A stretch of DNA of 64,000 bases from Enterobacter sp. kpr-6 (GTDB lineage Bacteria > Pseudomonadota > Gammaproteobacteria > Enterobacterales > Enterobacteriaceae): the NCBI RefSeq assembly GCF_900116015.1, contig NZ_FOYH01000003.1, forward strand, positions 248,001 to 312,000, written 5' to 3'. The notes beneath the pieces were generated by a model. It worked only from the letters and a program-made list of their open reading frames with translations. It was not told the origin of the DNA and made no database searches. This document shows positions 48,702 through 59,344 of the stretch, in pieces. Both the position numbers and the translations under genes were made by a program. Within the stretch, counting starts at the first letter, position 1. Every line of letters begins with the position of its first letter.

Positions 48702-49976
48702 TTATTTCCAGCAGATCAGGCAGTAGTTTTTCTTACCGCGACGCAGCAGCGTATAGCGTCCAAACAGTCGGTCGCTGTCCTTAAAGAAATATTCCGGGTC
48801 CGCCTGCTTCTCACCATTAATAGTGACCGCATTCGAGGCAATGGTTTTACGTGCCTGACCGCGGGACGGTTGCAGCTCAGAATCCACCAGCGCCTGCATC
48901 AGATCCGCGCCCTGTTCCATTTCCACCATCGGCACGCCATCCTGCGCCAGCTGTTCAAAATCGGCTTCGCTGAGATCGTTCAGGGTGCCATTAAACAGGC
49001 TCTCGGTAATACGTTTCGCGGCGATAAGGCCCTCTTCGCCGTGAACCAGACGCGTTACCTGCTCAGCCAGCACGTACTGCGCGCGCGGGGCTTTACCGCT
49101 GTTCTTGTCTTCTTCTTCCAGCGCGTTGATCTCCGCGATGTCCATAAAGGTGAAGAACTTCAGGAAGCGATAAACGTCAGCGTCTGCGGTGTTGATCCAG
49201 AACTGGTAGAATTTATACGGGCTGGTTTTCTTCGGATCCAGCCACACCGCGCCGCCTTCGGTTTTACCAAATTTGGTGCCGTCCGCTTTGGTGATCAGGG
49301 GAACGGTCAGACCGAAGACCTGATTCTGGTGCAGGCGACGGGTCAAATCGATACCGGAGGTGATGTTACCCCACTGGTCGGAACCGCCGATTTGCAGCGC
49401 CACGCCGTGCAGTTTGTTCAGGCAGGCGAAGTCATAACCCTGCAACAGGTTGTAGGAAAACTCGGTAAAAGAGATGCCCTGATCGTCACGATTCAGACGC
49501 TGCTTCACCGCTTCTTTGTTAATCATCTGGTTAACAGAGAAGTGCTTACCGATGTCGCGCAGGAAGGTCAGCACGTTCATGCCGCCGAACCAGTCGTAGT
49601 TGTTTGCCGCAATGGCGGAATTGTCGCCACAGTCGAAATCGAGGAACGGTGCCACCTGTTTGCGGATTTTATCCACCCACTCCTGCACAGTATCTTCGGT
49701 ATTCAGTTTACGCTCGGCGGCTTTAAAGCTCGGGTCGCCAATCAGCCCCGTCGCACCACCTACCAGCGCCACTGGTTTGTGACCAGCCTGCTGGAAGCGT
49801 TTCAGGCATAACAATGGAACGAGATGCCCCAAATGCAAGCTGTCAGCGGTGGGATCGAAGCCGCAATAGAGAGCGATTGGCCCTTGCGCCAGTCGTTCTG
49901 CTAACGCGTTCTCATCCGTCACCTGGGCCACTAAGCCCCGCTCTTGCAATTGTTTAATCAAGTTACTGCTTGCCAT
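48702..49976 (-). CDS. tyrS: Tyrosyl-tRNA synthetase TyrS
   Basis: A 424-residue class I aminoacyl-tRNA synthetase, the same length as E. coli TyrS. The HIGH-type motif is HLGHL, the KMSKS-type is KFGKT, and an S4-like RNA-binding domain ends the protein ([19 protein letters not shown]). It charges tRNA-Tyr. The start at 49976 ([10 protein letters not shown]) is the family start; the frame to 50018 adds spurious residues. Essential gene. Confidence 0.98.
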   Translation of the reverse strand: MASSNLIKQLQERGLVAQVTDENALAERLAQGPIALYCGFDPTADSLHLGHLVPLLCLKRFQQAGHKPVALVGGATGLIGDPSFKAAERKLNTEDTVQEWVDKIRKQVAPFLDFDCGDNSAIAANNYDWFGGMNVLTFLRDIGKHFSVNQMINKEAVKQRLNRDDQGISFTEFSYNLLQGYDFACLNKLHGVALQIGGSDQWGNITSGIDLTRRLHQNQVFGLTVPLITKADGTKFGKTEGGAVWLDPKKTSPYKFYQFWINTADADVYRFLKFFTFMDIAEINALEEEDKNSGKAPRAQYVLAEQVTRLVHGEEGLIAAKRITESLFNGTLNDLSEADFEQLAQDGVPMVEMEQGADLMQALVDSELQPSRGQARKTIASNAVTINGEKQADPEYFFKDSDRLFGRYTLLRRGKKNYCLICWK

Positions 49977-50100
49977 CAAATTCTCCATGTATAAACGACT
50001 GCACCTCTGTCGGTACACGACTTTTCGCCAGTTACGAAAGTCACATAGAATAAAGCGCCGGAATCAGTAGCACCAGCGCTGTTCACAACATTTTTAATGA

Positions 50101-50757
50101 TTACGGAGCGAGACGGTCAATTTTCCACGCGTTGTTATCACGTTGATATAAAAAACGGTCATGCAGTCGGTGTTCACCGCCCTGCCAGAACTCCATCTGC
50201 TCGATGCTGATGCGGAAACCGCCCCAGAAACTCGGCAACGGAACCTCGCCCTGCTGGAACTTTTGCTTGAGTTCAAGGAACTTGCTTTCGAGGATCCCGC
50301 GCGCAGAAATGCGGCTGGACTGTTGGGAAACCCATGCGCCAATCTGACTGTCGCGCGGGCGGCTGTGAAAATACTTCACCACTTCAAGCGTTGAGAGCCG
50401 CTCGGCTTTGCCGGTGACCATCACCTGCCGCTCCAGCGTATGCCAGGGGAAAAGCAGGCTCACGCGCGGGTTGTTTTCGATGTGATGCGCCTTGCGGCTA
50501 CCGAGGTTGGTGTAAAACACCAGCCCTTTTTCATCGTAGTGTTTGAGCAGGACGATACGCTGATAAGGCTGGCCCTGTTCGTCTACGGTGGCGACCACCA
50601 TCGCGGTGGGATCGGCGAGTCTGGCTTCACAGGCTTGCCCAAGCCAGCGTTCAAATAAGGCTAAAGGTTCGGCGGGTAAATCGTTCCGGCGCAGGCCGCC
50701 TTTGGTGTATTCACGGCGCAGGTGCGCGATTTGATGCAGGTTTTCGTTGTCTGACAT
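50101..50757 (-). CDS. pdxH: Pyridoxine/pyridoxamine 5'-phosphate oxidase PdxH
   Basis: A 218-residue FMN enzyme, the same length as in E. coli. FMN-site segments [12 protein letters not shown] and [12 protein letters not shown] and the C-terminal [15 protein letters not shown] are conserved. It oxidises PNP and PMP to PLP in vitamin B6 synthesis and salvage. Upstream of tyrS in the same direction, as in K-12. The salvage kinase gene pdxY, normally downstream of tyrS, is missing here. Confidence 0.97.
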   Translation of the reverse strand: MSDNENLHQIAHLRREYTKGGLRRNDLPAEPLALFERWLGQACEARLADPTAMVVATVDEQGQPYQRIVLLKHYDEKGLVFYTNLGSRKAHHIENNPRVSLLFPWHTLERQVMVTGKAERLSTLEVVKYFHSRPRDSQIGAWVSQQSSRISARGILESKFLELKQKFQQGEVPLPSFWGGFRISIEQMEFWQGGEHRLHDRFLYQRDNNAWKIDRLAP

Positions 50758-50814
50758 GGCGTTCGCTACGTTTTTAATCAGGTGGCGCTATTGTGCGCCG
50801 CCCTTATAAAAATC

Positions 50815-51138
50815 TCAACGCTGCGGATTTTGCAACTGGCAGTTATCCAGTACCACGCGATCGCGGTGATAGACCGTCGCGCTGTCACCTTTGGACCAGA
50901 AAACGTAAATACCGTCGGTATAGCGTGCGCCTGAGGCGGACAATCCCTGGTCCAGATGCAGCACTTTGTCATCATAAACAAAGCTGACCTGCTGACGCTC
51001 GTTATTCAAATTCACCGTCAGCGGTTTATCGTCGCACTGATATTGCAGGGTGTCGGTGTGCATACGCTCAACAAATTGATTATAGGTACTGCATCCCGCC
51101 AGCATGACTGGCACCAGCGTTATTAACCATTTTTTCAT
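50815..51138 (-). CDS. mliC: Lysozyme inhibitor lipoprotein MliC (YdhA)
   Basis: A 107-residue lipoprotein (E. coli 109). Signal peptide with lipobox LAGC, acylated Cys16. The mature MliC/PliC domain contains YQCDDKPL and [19 protein letters not shown], the loop that enters the lysozyme active site. It inhibits C-type lysozyme in the periplasm/outer membrane. It lies between pdxH and anmK as in K-12. Confidence 0.95.
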   Translation of the reverse strand: MKKWLITLVPVMLAGCSTYNQFVERMHTDTLQYQCDDKPLTVNLNNERQQVSFVYDDKVLHLDQGLSASGARYTDGIYVFWSKGDSATVYHRDRVVLDNCQLQNPQR

Positions 51139-51230
51139 TAGCCCATCCTAAAGACTTGCCGCACTCAGAGGGCTGGACGCCCCCACTTACGCGGTAAGTC
51201 TACCGGGACATAACGGGTTAAGGATTTCAG

Positions 51231-52355
51231 TTAACTCTGATTATGCCGGGGATTGGCCGGGAAAATGGCCCCAAGTACGCTGGCGGAAGATGCCCCCGTT
51301 ACGGACGGCAAATTGCCGGGCAATCCGGCGATGGTTCGCCATGCAAGCCAGGCAAAGGCCAGCGCTTCCATGTCATCGCCGCTGATCCCGGCTTCATCGG
51401 TGGTAGAAACTTCAATCCCCGGCAGTAATCCGGCGAGGCGCGACATCAGTAACGGATTACGGCATCCGCCACCACACACCAGCAGGCGTTCGCCGCCACC
51501 GGAGAGCAAGACCTGTTCGGCAATGGTTACCGCCGTCAGCTCAGTCAGCGTCGCCTGCACATCAGCGCCCGTCAGACCGGGAAAATGCGCCAGATGACGT
51601 TCAAGCCAGCTGTAATTAAAGTATTCACGCCCGGTGCTTTTCGGTGCAGGTGAAGCGAAATAGGGATCGCTGCGCATCGCCTGCAGCAGCGGCAGGATCA
51701 CCTTACCGCTGCTCGCCCACTGCGCATCTTTATCATAGGGTTTACCTTTTTGCCGCCAGATCCAGGCGTCCATCAGCATATTCCCTGGCCCGGTGTCATA
51801 TCCCCGAATAGGCTTGCCGGGGAATAATAATGAGAGGTTGGCGATCCCGCCGATGTTCAGAATCATCCGGCGTTCGGTCGGATGCGCCAGTAATGCATGA
51901 TGGAACGCAGGCACCAGCGGCGCGCCCTGCCCGCCAAGGGCCATATCGCGACGGCGAAAATCACCCACCACCGTCACGCCCGTCAGGGCAACGATCTGAT
52001 TGTTGTCACCAATTTGCAGGGTGTGGGGAGCATCACCGCCGGGTTCATGCCACACCGTCTGACCGTGACAGCCGATCGCCACAATATCTTCCGGGCGCAA
52101 AAGTTGCTGGGTCATTAACGCCTGCACCGCCTCAGCAAACAGTTTGCCAAGCTGCGTATCCAGTTGCCCCAGTTGCGACAGGGTCAGTTGCTGACCCTGG
52201 CAGATATTTAAAATCGCCTGTTTAAGTGGGACGGGAATGGGATAGGTCAGGCTTGCCTGCTGCGCCACCATCCGTTCATCAATCGCGGCGAGAACAACAT
52301 CCACCCCGTCAAGGCTGGTACCGGACATAACACCAATATAGCGACCCGATTTCAT
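51231..52355 (-). CDS. anmK: Anhydro-N-acetylmuramic acid kinase AnmK
   Basis: A 374-residue sugar kinase (E. coli 369) of the AnmK family. [12 protein letters not shown] at the N-terminus is the ATP/substrate motif; [14 protein letters not shown] and [12 protein letters not shown] complete the core. It opens and phosphorylates 1,6-anhydroMurNAc to MurNAc-6-P in peptidoglycan recycling. Adjacent to mliC; divergent from slyB. Confidence 0.96.
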   Translation of the reverse strand: MKSGRYIGVMSGTSLDGVDVVLAAIDERMVAQQASLTYPIPVPLKQAILNICQGQQLTLSQLGQLDTQLGKLFAEAVQALMTQQLLRPEDIVAIGCHGQTVWHEPGGDAPHTLQIGDNNQIVALTGVTVVGDFRRRDMALGGQGAPLVPAFHHALLAHPTERRMILNIGGIANLSLLFPGKPIRGYDTGPGNMLMDAWIWRQKGKPYDKDAQWASSGKVILPLLQAMRSDPYFASPAPKSTGREYFNYSWLERHLAHFPGLTGADVQATLTELTAVTIAEQVLLSGGGERLLVCGGGCRNPLLMSRLAGLLPGIEVSTTDEAGISGDDMEALAFAWLAWRTIAGLPGNLPSVTGASSASVLGAIFPANPRHNQS

Positions 52356-52385
52356 GCGACTTCCTTTTGCGTGCGTGTAAAAGCT

Positions 52386-52420
52386 CGTTTAACGAGGGTT
52401 ATACTGCCACATAGTACTAT
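52386..52420 (+). promoter_or_regulatory. Candidate PhoP box and -10 of slyB
   Basis: CGTTTA-ACGAG-GGTTAT (52386-52402) resembles the PhoP direct repeat, and TACTAT (52415-52420) follows after 12 bases, the spacing expected for PhoP-activated promoters. slyB is a known PhoP target. Confidence 0.55.
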
Positions 52421-52527
52421 TTTCGTTTCGTTACGGCAGAAGATATGACCCAATGGGGTGAAATGCCATATAATTTAGTCATACGGATGCTCGACTGAGC
52501 GTTTATTGGTGAACAGGAGATTCATAG

Positions 52528-52995
52528 ATGATTTTACGAACTTTGGCCGTTTCGCTGATTGGTTTCACTCTTGCAGGTTGCGTTAACGATGACAGCCTTT
52601 CCGGGGACGTCTATACCGCATCAGAAGCCAAGCAGGTACAAAATGTCACCTATGGCACCGTGGTGAACGTTCGCCCGGTGAAAATCCAGGGAGGCGATGA
52701 CTCAAACGTGATCGGTGCTTTGGGCGGCGCGGTGCTGGGCGGCTTCCTTGGTAATACCGTTGGTGGCGGTACGGGTCGTTCGCTGGCGACGGCTGCGGGC
52801 GCAGTCGCTGGTGGTGTAGCGGGCCAGGGCGTGCAGGGGGCGATGAACAAATCCCAGGGCGTGGAACTGGAAATTCGTAAGGACGATGGCAATACCATCA
52901 TGGTTGTGCAAAAACAGGGTAATACCCGTTTTGCGGCTGGTCAGCGCGTCGTTCTTGCCAGCAACGGCAGTCAGGTCACCGTTTCTCCGCGTTAA
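52528..52995 (+). CDS. slyB: Outer membrane lipoprotein SlyB
   Basis: A 155-residue lipoprotein of the glycine-zipper 2TM family. Signal peptide with lipobox LAGC (Cys18), then a glycine-rich paired-helix segment (IGALGGAVLGGFLGNTVGGG) and a beta-rich C-terminus ending QVTVSPR. SlyB is PhoPQ-induced and stabilises outer-membrane proteins under stress. AGGAG lies upstream. Convergent with slyA. Confidence 0.95.
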   Translation: MILRTLAVSLIGFTLAGCVNDDSLSGDVYTASEAKQVQNVTYGTVVNVRPVKIQGGDDSNVIGALGGAVLGGFLGNTVGGGTGRSLATAAGAVAGGVAGQGVQGAMNKSQGVELEIRKDDGNTIMVVQKQGNTRFAAGQRVVLASNGSQVTVSPR

Positions 52996-53000
52996 AATAT

Positions 53001-53033
53001 AAGGGTGCGATCAGGCAATCTGATTGCGCCCTT
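53001..53033 (+). terminator. Terminator after slyB
   Basis: AAGGGTGCGATCAG pairs with CTGATTGCGCCCTT around a five-base loop; a T-containing tail ACCTTTCTTT follows. Confidence 0.8.
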
Positions 53034-53050
53034 ACCTTTCTTTGCTACAT

Positions 53051-53075
53051 AAAAAAGCCCTGCTTTCGCAAGGCT
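53051..53075 (-). terminator. Terminator of slyA
   Basis: Read leftward: GCCTTGC, GAAA loop, GCAGGGC, then six T residues. Confidence 0.85.
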
Positions 53076-53084
53076 ATGGCAGCG

Positions 53085-53525
53085 TTAATCACGCGACTGC
53101 AGTTCAATAATATTTTGCTCAATGCGGGCGACAAGTTTAATTAACAGCGTTAATTCCTCATCAGAAATCCCGGAAAGGATCTCACCCCGTGTTTTCCTGA
53201 TCACCGTTTCCATCTCATCAATAATGGGTGTGGCTTTATCAGTCAGCTTAATACGTTTTGCACGGCGATCGCTCGCGCAGGTCTGCCGGGATATGAGCCC
53301 TTTGTCTTCGAGTTGATCCAGCGTACGCACCAGCGAAGGCTGCTCAATGCCGATCGCTTTTGCCAGTTGAATTTGCGACTGCTCGGGAGGTAACTGATGG
53401 ATATTGTGCAGCGTTACCCAGTGAGTCTGCGTTAATTCCAGAGGTTTCAGGCGATGGTCAATTAATGCACGCCAGATGCGCACCAATCGTGCCAGATCAG
53501 AACCTAATGGCGATTCCAATTTCAT
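53085..53525 (-). CDS. slyA: MarR-family regulator SlyA
   Basis: A 146-residue winged-helix regulator (E. coli 144), nearly identical in its first 100 residues. The DNA-binding helix lies in [20 protein letters not shown] and the wing in [11 protein letters not shown]. SlyA counteracts H-NS silencing and responds to small aromatic carboxylates. A perfect SlyA box precedes it, indicating autoregulation. Divergent from ydhIJK. Confidence 0.96.
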   Translation of the reverse strand: MKLESPLGSDLARLVRIWRALIDHRLKPLELTQTHWVTLHNIHQLPPEQSQIQLAKAIGIEQPSLVRTLDQLEDKGLISRQTCASDRRAKRIKLTDKATPIIDEMETVIRKTRGEILSGISDEELTLLIKLVARIEQNIIELQSRD

Positions 53526-53535
53526 CTCCTTATAA

Positions 53536-53547
53536 TTAGCTTGCTAA
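53536..53547. promoter_or_regulatory. SlyA operator
   Basis: TTAGCTTGCTAA is, on the other strand, TTAGCAAGCTAA, the exact SlyA consensus palindrome. It lies 11 bases upstream of the slyA start and within the region shared with divergent ydhIJK. Confidence 0.88.
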
Positions 53548-53708
53548 GTTATTATACTGATTTTAGAATAGTGTGCAGCATTTATATTGCTAAAACAAAT
53601 GTATTACAGATGTGCAATTCACCATGTCTTTGTTTTTACAGATTTCTGTCTCCGCTGGGCGTGTTAAATTTTTGTCAATGCGGTACATTCCTCTGAGGAT
53701 CCCTTGCC

Positions 53709-53942
53709 GTGAAGTTTATGTCTAATATGCCCGGTCTGCCTCTCCAGGATCTGATAGTCGGCGCATCGGTTTACTTTCCTCCCCTTTTTTATGCCGTCGG
53801 GCTGGGTTTTGTGATCTGGCTTATCACCCACCGCCTGCTGCGCGGCTGGATTTATGCAGGCGATATCTGGCATCCCTTGCTGATGGATCTCTCCCTGTTT
53901 GTTATCTGCGTCAGTCTGGCGCTGGCTCTGCTTACGATGTGA
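53709..53942 (+). CDS. ydhI: DUF1656 membrane protein YdhI
   Basis: A 77-residue protein with two transmembrane helices (E. coli YdhI 78); [22 protein letters not shown] and the C-terminal helix match. The start is GTG at 53709 with GAGGAT upstream; an internal ATG exists at codon 4. DUF1656 proteins accompany AaeAB-type efflux pumps, as here with ydhJ and ydhK. Its stop overlaps the region of the ydhJ start. Confidence 0.9.
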   Translation: MKFMSNMPGLPLQDLIVGASVYFPPLFYAVGLGFVIWLITHRLLRGWIYAGDIWHPLLMDLSLFVICVSLALALLTM

Positions 53943-53947
53943 TCATC

Positions 53948-54805
53948 ATGAGACTTAAAACGCTTAAATATTTTTCGACGTTACTGGTACTGGCCGTTGC
54001 GATAATGGCCGGACTCTGGGTCTGGAATGTCTATATGCAGTCACCGTGGACGCGGGACGGGAAAGTCCGTGCCGAACAGGTCAGCATCACCCCGCAGGTG
54101 TCCGGTACCATTACCCGGCTTAACATTTCCGATAACCAGTTTGTTCATAAAGGGGATGAATTATTCCGCCTTGATGAAACCCCTTCCCGCATCGCTATCC
54201 TCAATGCCGAAGCGCAACTTGCCAGGGCGCAGGCGGCACTGGCAAAGGCGAAAAACGAAGCTAACCGGCGTCAGCATTTGCCGCATAATTATATTTCGGC
54301 AGAAGATCTGGATACCGCCAACATCAACGTCAAAGCCTCCCAGGCCGATGTCGCAGTCGCAGAAGCCACGCTTAAACAGGCACAGTGGCAATTAACGCAG
54401 ACCACGGTCATCGCCCCGGTAGACGGGTGGGTCACCAATCTGACCGCCCGCGCGGGCAATTACGCCACCGCCGGAGAGCCCGTATTTGCGCTGGTGGACA
54501 GCCATTCTTTTTACGTGATCGGCTATTTCGAAGAAACCAAACTGCGCCATATTGCTGAAGGTATGCCCGCTCAGGTCACGCTTTACAGCAACGATGCAAA
54601 GTTACGGGGTCACGTATCCGGCATTGGTCGCGCGATATTTGATCAGAGCGTGGAAGAAACCAGTACGCTGGTGGCGGACATCAAGCCCAATGTTCCCTGG
54701 GTACGGCTGGCGCAGCGTGTTCCGGTGCGTATCGCCCTCGATCCGTTACCTGCGAATATCACCCTGGTGTCCGGCACCACCTGTACCGTGGCGATAGGTC
54801 GCTAG
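53948..54805 (+). CDS. ydhJ: HlyD-family membrane fusion protein YdhJ
   Basis: A 285-residue periplasmic adaptor, the same length as E. coli YdhJ. An N-terminal membrane anchor (about 8-27) precedes the biotinyl-lipoyl halves ([27 protein letters not shown]) around an alpha-hairpin, and a beta-barrel. It should pair with YdhK in AaeA/AaeB-like export of aromatic acids (inference from family). ATG 53948 (MRLKTLKY) aligns with K-12; GTG 53939 is the alternative. Confidence 0.93.
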   Translation: MRLKTLKYFSTLLVLAVAIMAGLWVWNVYMQSPWTRDGKVRAEQVSITPQVSGTITRLNISDNQFVHKGDELFRLDETPSRIAILNAEAQLARAQAALAKAKNEANRRQHLPHNYISAEDLDTANINVKASQADVAVAEATLKQAQWQLTQTTVIAPVDGWVTNLTARAGNYATAGEPVFALVDSHSFYVIGYFEETKLRHIAEGMPAQVTLYSNDAKLRGHVSGIGRAIFDQSVEETSTLVADIKPNVPWVRLAQRVPVRIALDPLPANITLVSGTTCTVAIGR

Positions 54806-54807
54806 CC

Positions 54808-56811
54808 ATGCGCTTTCTTCGCGCCCTGCCGTGGGTGAAAGCCACCCGCCCTCAGTGGCGCTACGCCTTACGCAACGGCATCGCCATGTGTCTGGCGTTG
54901 AGCATCGCCTATTGCCTTAATTTTGATGAACCTTACTGGGCGATGACCTCCGCAGCGGTAGTCAGTTTCCCGACGGTAGGCGGCGTCATCAGTAAAAGCC
55001 TCGGACGTATCGCCGGGAGTTTACTGGGGGCCTGCGCAGCGTTAATTATTGCCGGGCACACGCTGGGCGATCCCTGGCTGATGCTGTTTTGCCTTTCGGC
55101 ATGGCTTGGGATCTGCACCTGGGCCTGTGCGCACTTTAGTAATAATGTGGCCTATGCCTTCCAGCTTGCCGGTTACACCGCCGCCATCATCGCTTTTCCG
55201 GTGGTCAATATCAGCGAAACCACGCAGCTTTGGGAGATGGCGCAGTCGCGGGTATGTGAAGTTATCGTCGGGATACTCTGCGGCGGCACGATGATGATGA
55301 TCCTTCCCAGTACCTCCGACGGTACGGCACTTCTCACCGCGCTTAAGAATATGCATGCCCGCCTGCTGGAGCACGCCACCCTGCTACTGGAGCCGGAAAC
55401 CAACGATGCCATTCGCACGGCGCATGAAAATGTGATCGGTCAAATTCTGACGTTGAATCTGCTGCGCATCCAGGCGTTCTGGAGCCATTATCGATTCCGG
55501 CAGCAAAATGCCCTGCTCAATTATTTGCTCCACCAGCAGTTGCGTATGATCAGCGTGCTCTCAGGCCTGCGGCGGTTAACCCTCAACTGGCCCGATGCGC
55601 CGCCCCAGACCCGGCAGGTCATGGAAACCCTGTTTTCTGCCGTTGCGCAGCCGAAGATCGATTTTTACACCGTGGCGCGAATTATTGCGCCGCTGGCACC
55701 CCCGAGCGATGAGGATTACCGTCACCAGGCATTCTGGCAGCGCTTAGTCTATTTCTGTCGGCTGCATGTGGCGGGGAGTCGCTGGATCGCCCGGCTGGAA
55801 GCCGCCTCTTTTAGCGCAAGCTGGCCCATACCGCACGCTCCTGCGCTCGCCCGGCATACGGATAATGCCGAAGCGCTGTGGGCCGGATTACGCACCTTTT
55901 CCACGCTGATCCTGCTCGGCGCATGGTGCATCAGCAGCCAGTGGGATGCGGGCCCGGCGGCGCTGACAATGGCGGCAATCGCGAGCGTTCTCTACTCTGT
56001 GTCGGCCTCGCCGTTCAACTCGCTTTCACTGCTGATGCGTACTCTGGGGCTGCTCTCTTTATTCAGCTTTGCGGTCAAGTTTGGCCTGATGGTGCAGATT
56101 TCTGAACTGTGGCAGTTTTTACTTTTCCTCTTCCCCTTGCTGACCACCCTGCAGCTATTAAAACTGCAAATGCCCAGACTTGCCGGGCTGTGGGGGCAGT
56201 TGATCGTGTTTATGGGTTCGTTTATCGCGATCACCAATCCGCCCGTTTATGATTTTGCTGATTTTTTAAATGACAACCTGGCGAAACTCATAGGCGTGGC
56301 GCTGACCTGGCTGGCTTTTGCGGTGCTGCGCCCTGGCTCGGATGCGCGAAAAAGCCATCGCCACATCCGCGCGTTGCGGCGCCGCTTTATCGATCAGCTC
56401 AGAGCTCATCCGGCGCGTAGTGAAAATGAATTTGAGTCGCTGGTTTATCATCATGTGAGCCAGCTTAGCCACAGCAAAGACGCCACCTCCCGCCGCTGGC
56501 TGCTGCGCTGGGGCGTGGTATTACTGAACTGTTCGCATGTGGTGTGGCAGTTGCGCGAGTGGGAAACGCGTGCCGATCCGCTGGCGCAGGTTCGCGATCG
56601 CTGTATTGGCTTATTGCGAAATGTGATGAGCGAGCGCGGCGTCCAGCATCAGCGGCTGAGCGCCACGCTCGAAGAATTGCAGCACATTTGTGATGCGCTG
56701 GCGGTGCATCATCAACCCGCAGCGCGGGAGCTGGCGGCGATTGTCTGGCGACTCTGGTGCGCCCTGCAACAGCTCGAACTGGCTCCCGCTGCGGAAGTAA
56801 AACCTACTTAA
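54808..56811 (+). CDS. ydhK: FUSC/AaeB-family efflux protein YdhK
   Basis: A 667-residue inner-membrane protein (E. coli 670) with two sets of about five to six transmembrane helices (about 20-170 and 360-510), each followed by a soluble helical region. This is the AaeB/fusaric-acid-resistance layout. With YdhJ and YdhI it probably forms an efflux pump for aromatic acids; substrate unknown. Its 3' end overlaps the convergent sodC stop by eight bases. Confidence 0.93.
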   Translation: MRFLRALPWVKATRPQWRYALRNGIAMCLALSIAYCLNFDEPYWAMTSAAVVSFPTVGGVISKSLGRIAGSLLGACAALIIAGHTLGDPWLMLFCLSAWLGICTWACAHFSNNVAYAFQLAGYTAAIIAFPVVNISETTQLWEMAQSRVCEVIVGILCGGTMMMILPSTSDGTALLTALKNMHARLLEHATLLLEPETNDAIRTAHENVIGQILTLNLLRIQAFWSHYRFRQQNALLNYLLHQQLRMISVLSGLRRLTLNWPDAPPQTRQVMETLFSAVAQPKIDFYTVARIIAPLAPPSDEDYRHQAFWQRLVYFCRLHVAGSRWIARLEAASFSASWPIPHAPALARHTDNAEALWAGLRTFSTLILLGAWCISSQWDAGPAALTMAAIASVLYSVSASPFNSLSLLMRTLGLLSLFSFAVKFGLMVQISELWQFLLFLFPLLTTLQLLKLQMPRLAGLWGQLIVFMGSFIAITNPPVYDFADFLNDNLAKLIGVALTWLAFAVLRPGSDARKSHRHIRALRRRFIDQLRAHPARSENEFESLVYHHVSQLSHSKDATSRRWLLRWGVVLLNCSHVVWQLREWETRADPLAQVRDRCIGLLRNVMSERGVQHQRLSATLEELQHICDALAVHHQPAARELAAIVWRLWCALQQLELAPAAEVKPT

Positions 56812-57325
56812 TGACGCCACAGGCGTAGCGTTCACCGCCACCACCCAGAGGTTTTGGCGAATCGGACATATTATCGCCACCGACATGGATCATCAGGGCT
56901 TTATCCTTCACCTCATCAAGTTTTTTCAATCGCGGTGCGACCACGGAATCGGTGGCTTTGCCGTCATTATTGACCACCAGCACCGGCAAATCGCCCATAT
57001 GCCCGGCACCTTCCGGCCCTTCATGCTTCCCGGTATTGTGCGGGTCCAGATGACCACCCGCCGCTTCAGCGGCAGCAGGTTTACCGTCTTTCATCGCAGG
57101 TTCGCAGGAGCCTTTGGCATGGATATGGAAACCGTGCTCGCCAGGCGGCAGGGCTTTAAGATCGGGGGAAAATTCCAGTCCTTTATCGGTTTCGCTAATT
57201 TTAACCGTCCCGATGGACTGACCAATCCCCCCGGAGGTAACGAGGTTCATCTCAACTTCTTCACTGGCCGCCTGTGCACCCGCACAGGCAAGCAGTGTCA
57301 ACATTGCCAGACTTAAACGCTTCAT
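56804..57325 (-). CDS. sodC: Periplasmic Cu,Zn superoxide dismutase SodC
   Basis: A 173-residue precursor, the same length as E. coli SodC. Signal peptide of about 19 residues ending AGAQA. Metal ligands lie in [25 protein letters not shown] and [11 protein letters not shown], and the disulfide Cys pair (GSC... and RYACGVIK) is present. It dismutes superoxide in the periplasm. Convergent with ydhK. Confidence 0.97.
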   Translation of the reverse strand: MKRLSLAMLTLLACAGAQAASEEVEMNLVTSGGIGQSIGTVKISETDKGLEFSPDLKALPPGEHGFHIHAKGSCEPAMKDGKPAAAEAAGGHLDPHNTGKHEGPEGAGHMGDLPVLVVNNDGKATDSVVAPRLKKLDEVKDKALMIHVGGDNMSDSPKPLGGGGERYACGVIK

Positions 57326-57404
57326 AATGACTCCGGTTGTGATCTTTACCCTTAAAGTTTAAACCAGGGTAAAAAATTTCACCGAAAATCAGGCAAATCT
57401 GGCA

Positions 57405-58301
57405 TTAAGGCACGTCATAACCTAGCGCGGCTTTGCGGATACGGAACCACTGCTGGCGGGTCAGAGTCAGCTCTTCGGCCTCAATTGCCGCACGCACGCG
57501 CTCAATTTTACCGGAACCAATGATCGGCAGCGGCTGTGAAGGCAGACGCATCACCCAGGCGTATACCACCTGCTCAATGCTTTGCGCATTCAGTTCATTC
57601 GCTATGTCTGTCAGTTCAAGGCGCAGCGGCTGGAAGGCCGCGTCATTGAACAGCCGACCGCCACCGAGACATGACCATGCCATCGGACGTATGCGAAGCT
57701 GTTGCAGTTGATCGAGCGTACCATCCAGCAACAGCGGCTGATGAACCGGTGAAAGTTCAACCTGGTTGGTGGCAAGGGTAAACGGCAGGCGGGATTGCAG
57801 CAGGGAAAATTGCGCCGGGGTGAAGTTGGAAACGCCAAAATGACGTACCTTCCCGCTCTGGTGCAGTTGTAAAAATGCCTCGGCGACTTCGTCGGCATCC
57901 ATCAACGGATCGGGACGGTGGATCAGCAGCAAATCAAGATGATCAACAGCCAGATTGGTCAGCGACTGTTCGGCGCTGGCGATAATGTGGCTTTTGTCAG
58001 TGATGTAATGACCGAGGGCATTTTCTGCCCGCGCGGTGGTCGCAATGCCGCATTTCGACACAATTTCCATCCGCGAGCGCAAATGCGGGGCCAGCTTTAA
58101 GGCTTCGCCAAAGGCGGCTTCACACTGATAACCGCCGTAGATATCTGCATGGTCAACCGTGGTCACGCCGAGATCCAGATGCGCTTCAATAAAGCTGACC
58201 AACTCACGGGAGGACATATTCCAGTCCATCAAACGCCAGTATCCCATCACAAAACGTGAAAACTCCGGGCCCTGGGGTGCAAGTGTAATACGCGAAACCA
58301 T
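57405..58301 (-). CDS. ydhF: Aldo/keto reductase YdhF
   Basis: A 298-residue NADPH-dependent aldo/keto reductase, the same length as E. coli YdhF. Catalytic residues are Asp in TTVDHADIYGGYQ, with its Tyr, Lys in MEIVSKCG and His in LLIHRPD; the cofactor end has PIIGSGKIERV. Substrate unknown. Upstream lies ydhL, same strand. Confidence 0.94.
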   Translation of the reverse strand: MVSRITLAPQGPEFSRFVMGYWRLMDWNMSSRELVSFIEAHLDLGVTTVDHADIYGGYQCEAAFGEALKLAPHLRSRMEIVSKCGIATTARAENALGHYITDKSHIIASAEQSLTNLAVDHLDLLLIHRPDPLMDADEVAEAFLQLHQSGKVRHFGVSNFTPAQFSLLQSRLPFTLATNQVELSPVHQPLLLDGTLDQLQQLRIRPMAWSCLGGGRLFNDAAFQPLRLELTDIANELNAQSIEQVVYAWVMRLPSQPLPIIGSGKIERVRAAIEAEELTLTRQQWFRIRKAALGYDVP

Positions 58302-58350
58302 AACCGCTTCCTCTGTAATAAATATGCAGTGAGTATACGCATTTACGAAT

Positions 58351-58590
58351 TTAAAACAGTGAAGGTTGTTGCGGTTCGTCTGGTGCGTCCTGTTTGTTTG
58401 CGCGTAATTTACGCAGCCAGCGCTGGCGACACAGGCGCAACACCTCCTGCTTTTGGGTATCGCTCATGGTTTGCCAGCCGAAACGTTCGTCGCGGCTGCG
58501 CATACATCCCCGGCAGAAACCGCGCTCGTCTACCTGACAAATGCCCCGGCACGGACTCAGGATAGGGAAAAACTCTAATTGCTCTGGCAC
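58351..58590 (-). CDS. ydhL: DUF1289 small protein YdhL
   Basis: A 79-residue protein, the same length as E. coli YdhL, with the cysteine-rich DUF1289 core SPCRGICQVDERGFCRGC..., likely a metal-binding site, then a basic helix and a disordered tail. Function unknown. Divergent from nemR. Confidence 0.92.
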   Translation of the reverse strand: MPEQLEFFPILSPCRGICQVDERGFCRGCMRSRDERFGWQTMSDTQKQEVLRLCRQRWLRKLRANKQDAPDEPQQPSLF

Positions 58591-58662
58591 GCCCCGCCTC
58601 CTCGGGTTGAAGGTTTCTTATAGTGAAGACGGATTGCCCGTAATTCGCAAACCCACTTGCAT

Positions 58663-58678
58663 TAGACCGAATGGTCTA
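58663..58678. promoter_or_regulatory. NemR operator
   Basis: TAGACC-GAAT-GGTCTA is a perfect palindrome equal to the E. coli NemR box, located 13 bases upstream of the nemR ATG. NemR bound here would repress nemR-nemA-gloA until modified by electrophiles. Confidence 0.92.
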
Positions 58679-58691
58679 TTATGGTAGTGGC

Positions 58692-59288
58692 ATGAACAAA
58701 CACACTGAACACGATACCCGCGAACATCTGCTGGCCACTGGCGAGCGGCTCTGTATGCACCGTGGTTTTACCGGCATGGGATTAAGCGAGCTATTAAAAA
58801 CGGCAGAAGTGCCGAAGGGCTCGTTTTACCACTATTTTCGCTCCAAAGAAGCCTTTGGTGTCGCCCTGCTGGAACGCCACTATGCCGCATACCATCTGCG
58901 TCTGGCGGATCATTTCGCCCATGGTGACGGGAATTATCGCGATCGTATTCTGGCTTATTATCAGCAAACGCTGACCCAGTTTTGCCAGAACGGGATTATC
59001 AGTGGCTGTCTGACGGTAAAATTGTCCGCCGAAGTGTGCGATCTCTCCGAAGATATGCGCACAGCCATGGACAAAGGGGCTGGGCAGGTTATCGCCCTGC
59101 TTGCTCAGGCGCTGGAAAATGCGCGTCTGGAGAAAAGTATCGCGTTTAAAAGCGACGCGCTGACCCAGGCTCAGGTGCTGTATGCACTCTGGCTGGGGGC
59201 CAATTTACAGGCCAAGATTTCCCGCAGTGCGCTGCCCCTCGAAAGCGCGCTGGCTTACGTGCAGTCAGTCTTCACCACGCCTGAATAA
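58692..59288 (+). CDS. nemR: TetR-family electrophile/bleach sensor NemR
   Basis: A 198-residue TetR-type repressor (E. coli 199). The helix-turn-helix is in GLSELLKTAEVPKGSFYHYF. The redox cysteine Cys106 (IISGCLTVK) and Cys116 are conserved, with Cys21 and Cys98 also present. It senses N-ethylmaleimide, methylglyoxal and hypochlorite. ATG 58692 gives MNKHTEHDTR, the E. coli start; the frame from 58671 would begin inside the operator. Confidence 0.96.
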   Translation: MNKHTEHDTREHLLATGERLCMHRGFTGMGLSELLKTAEVPKGSFYHYFRSKEAFGVALLERHYAAYHLRLADHFAHGDGNYRDRILAYYQQTLTQFCQNGIISGCLTVKLSAEVCDLSEDMRTAMDKGAGQVIALLAQALENARLEKSIAFKSDALTQAQVLYALWLGANLQAKISRSALPLESALAYVQSVFTTPE

Positions 59289-59321
59289 CAGCAGGCGTTT
59301 TTATTTGAATTATTACTAGTT

Positions 59322-59329
59322 GACCGGTC
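59322..59329. promoter_or_regulatory. GACCGGTC palindrome before nemA
   Basis: GACCGGTC within TTGACCGGTCTA lies 15 bases ahead of the nemA start. It carries the two half-sites of the NemR box with the four central bases missing, so it could be a second weak operator or chance. Confidence 0.3.
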
Positions 59330-59344
59330 TATTCAGGAGACGTT

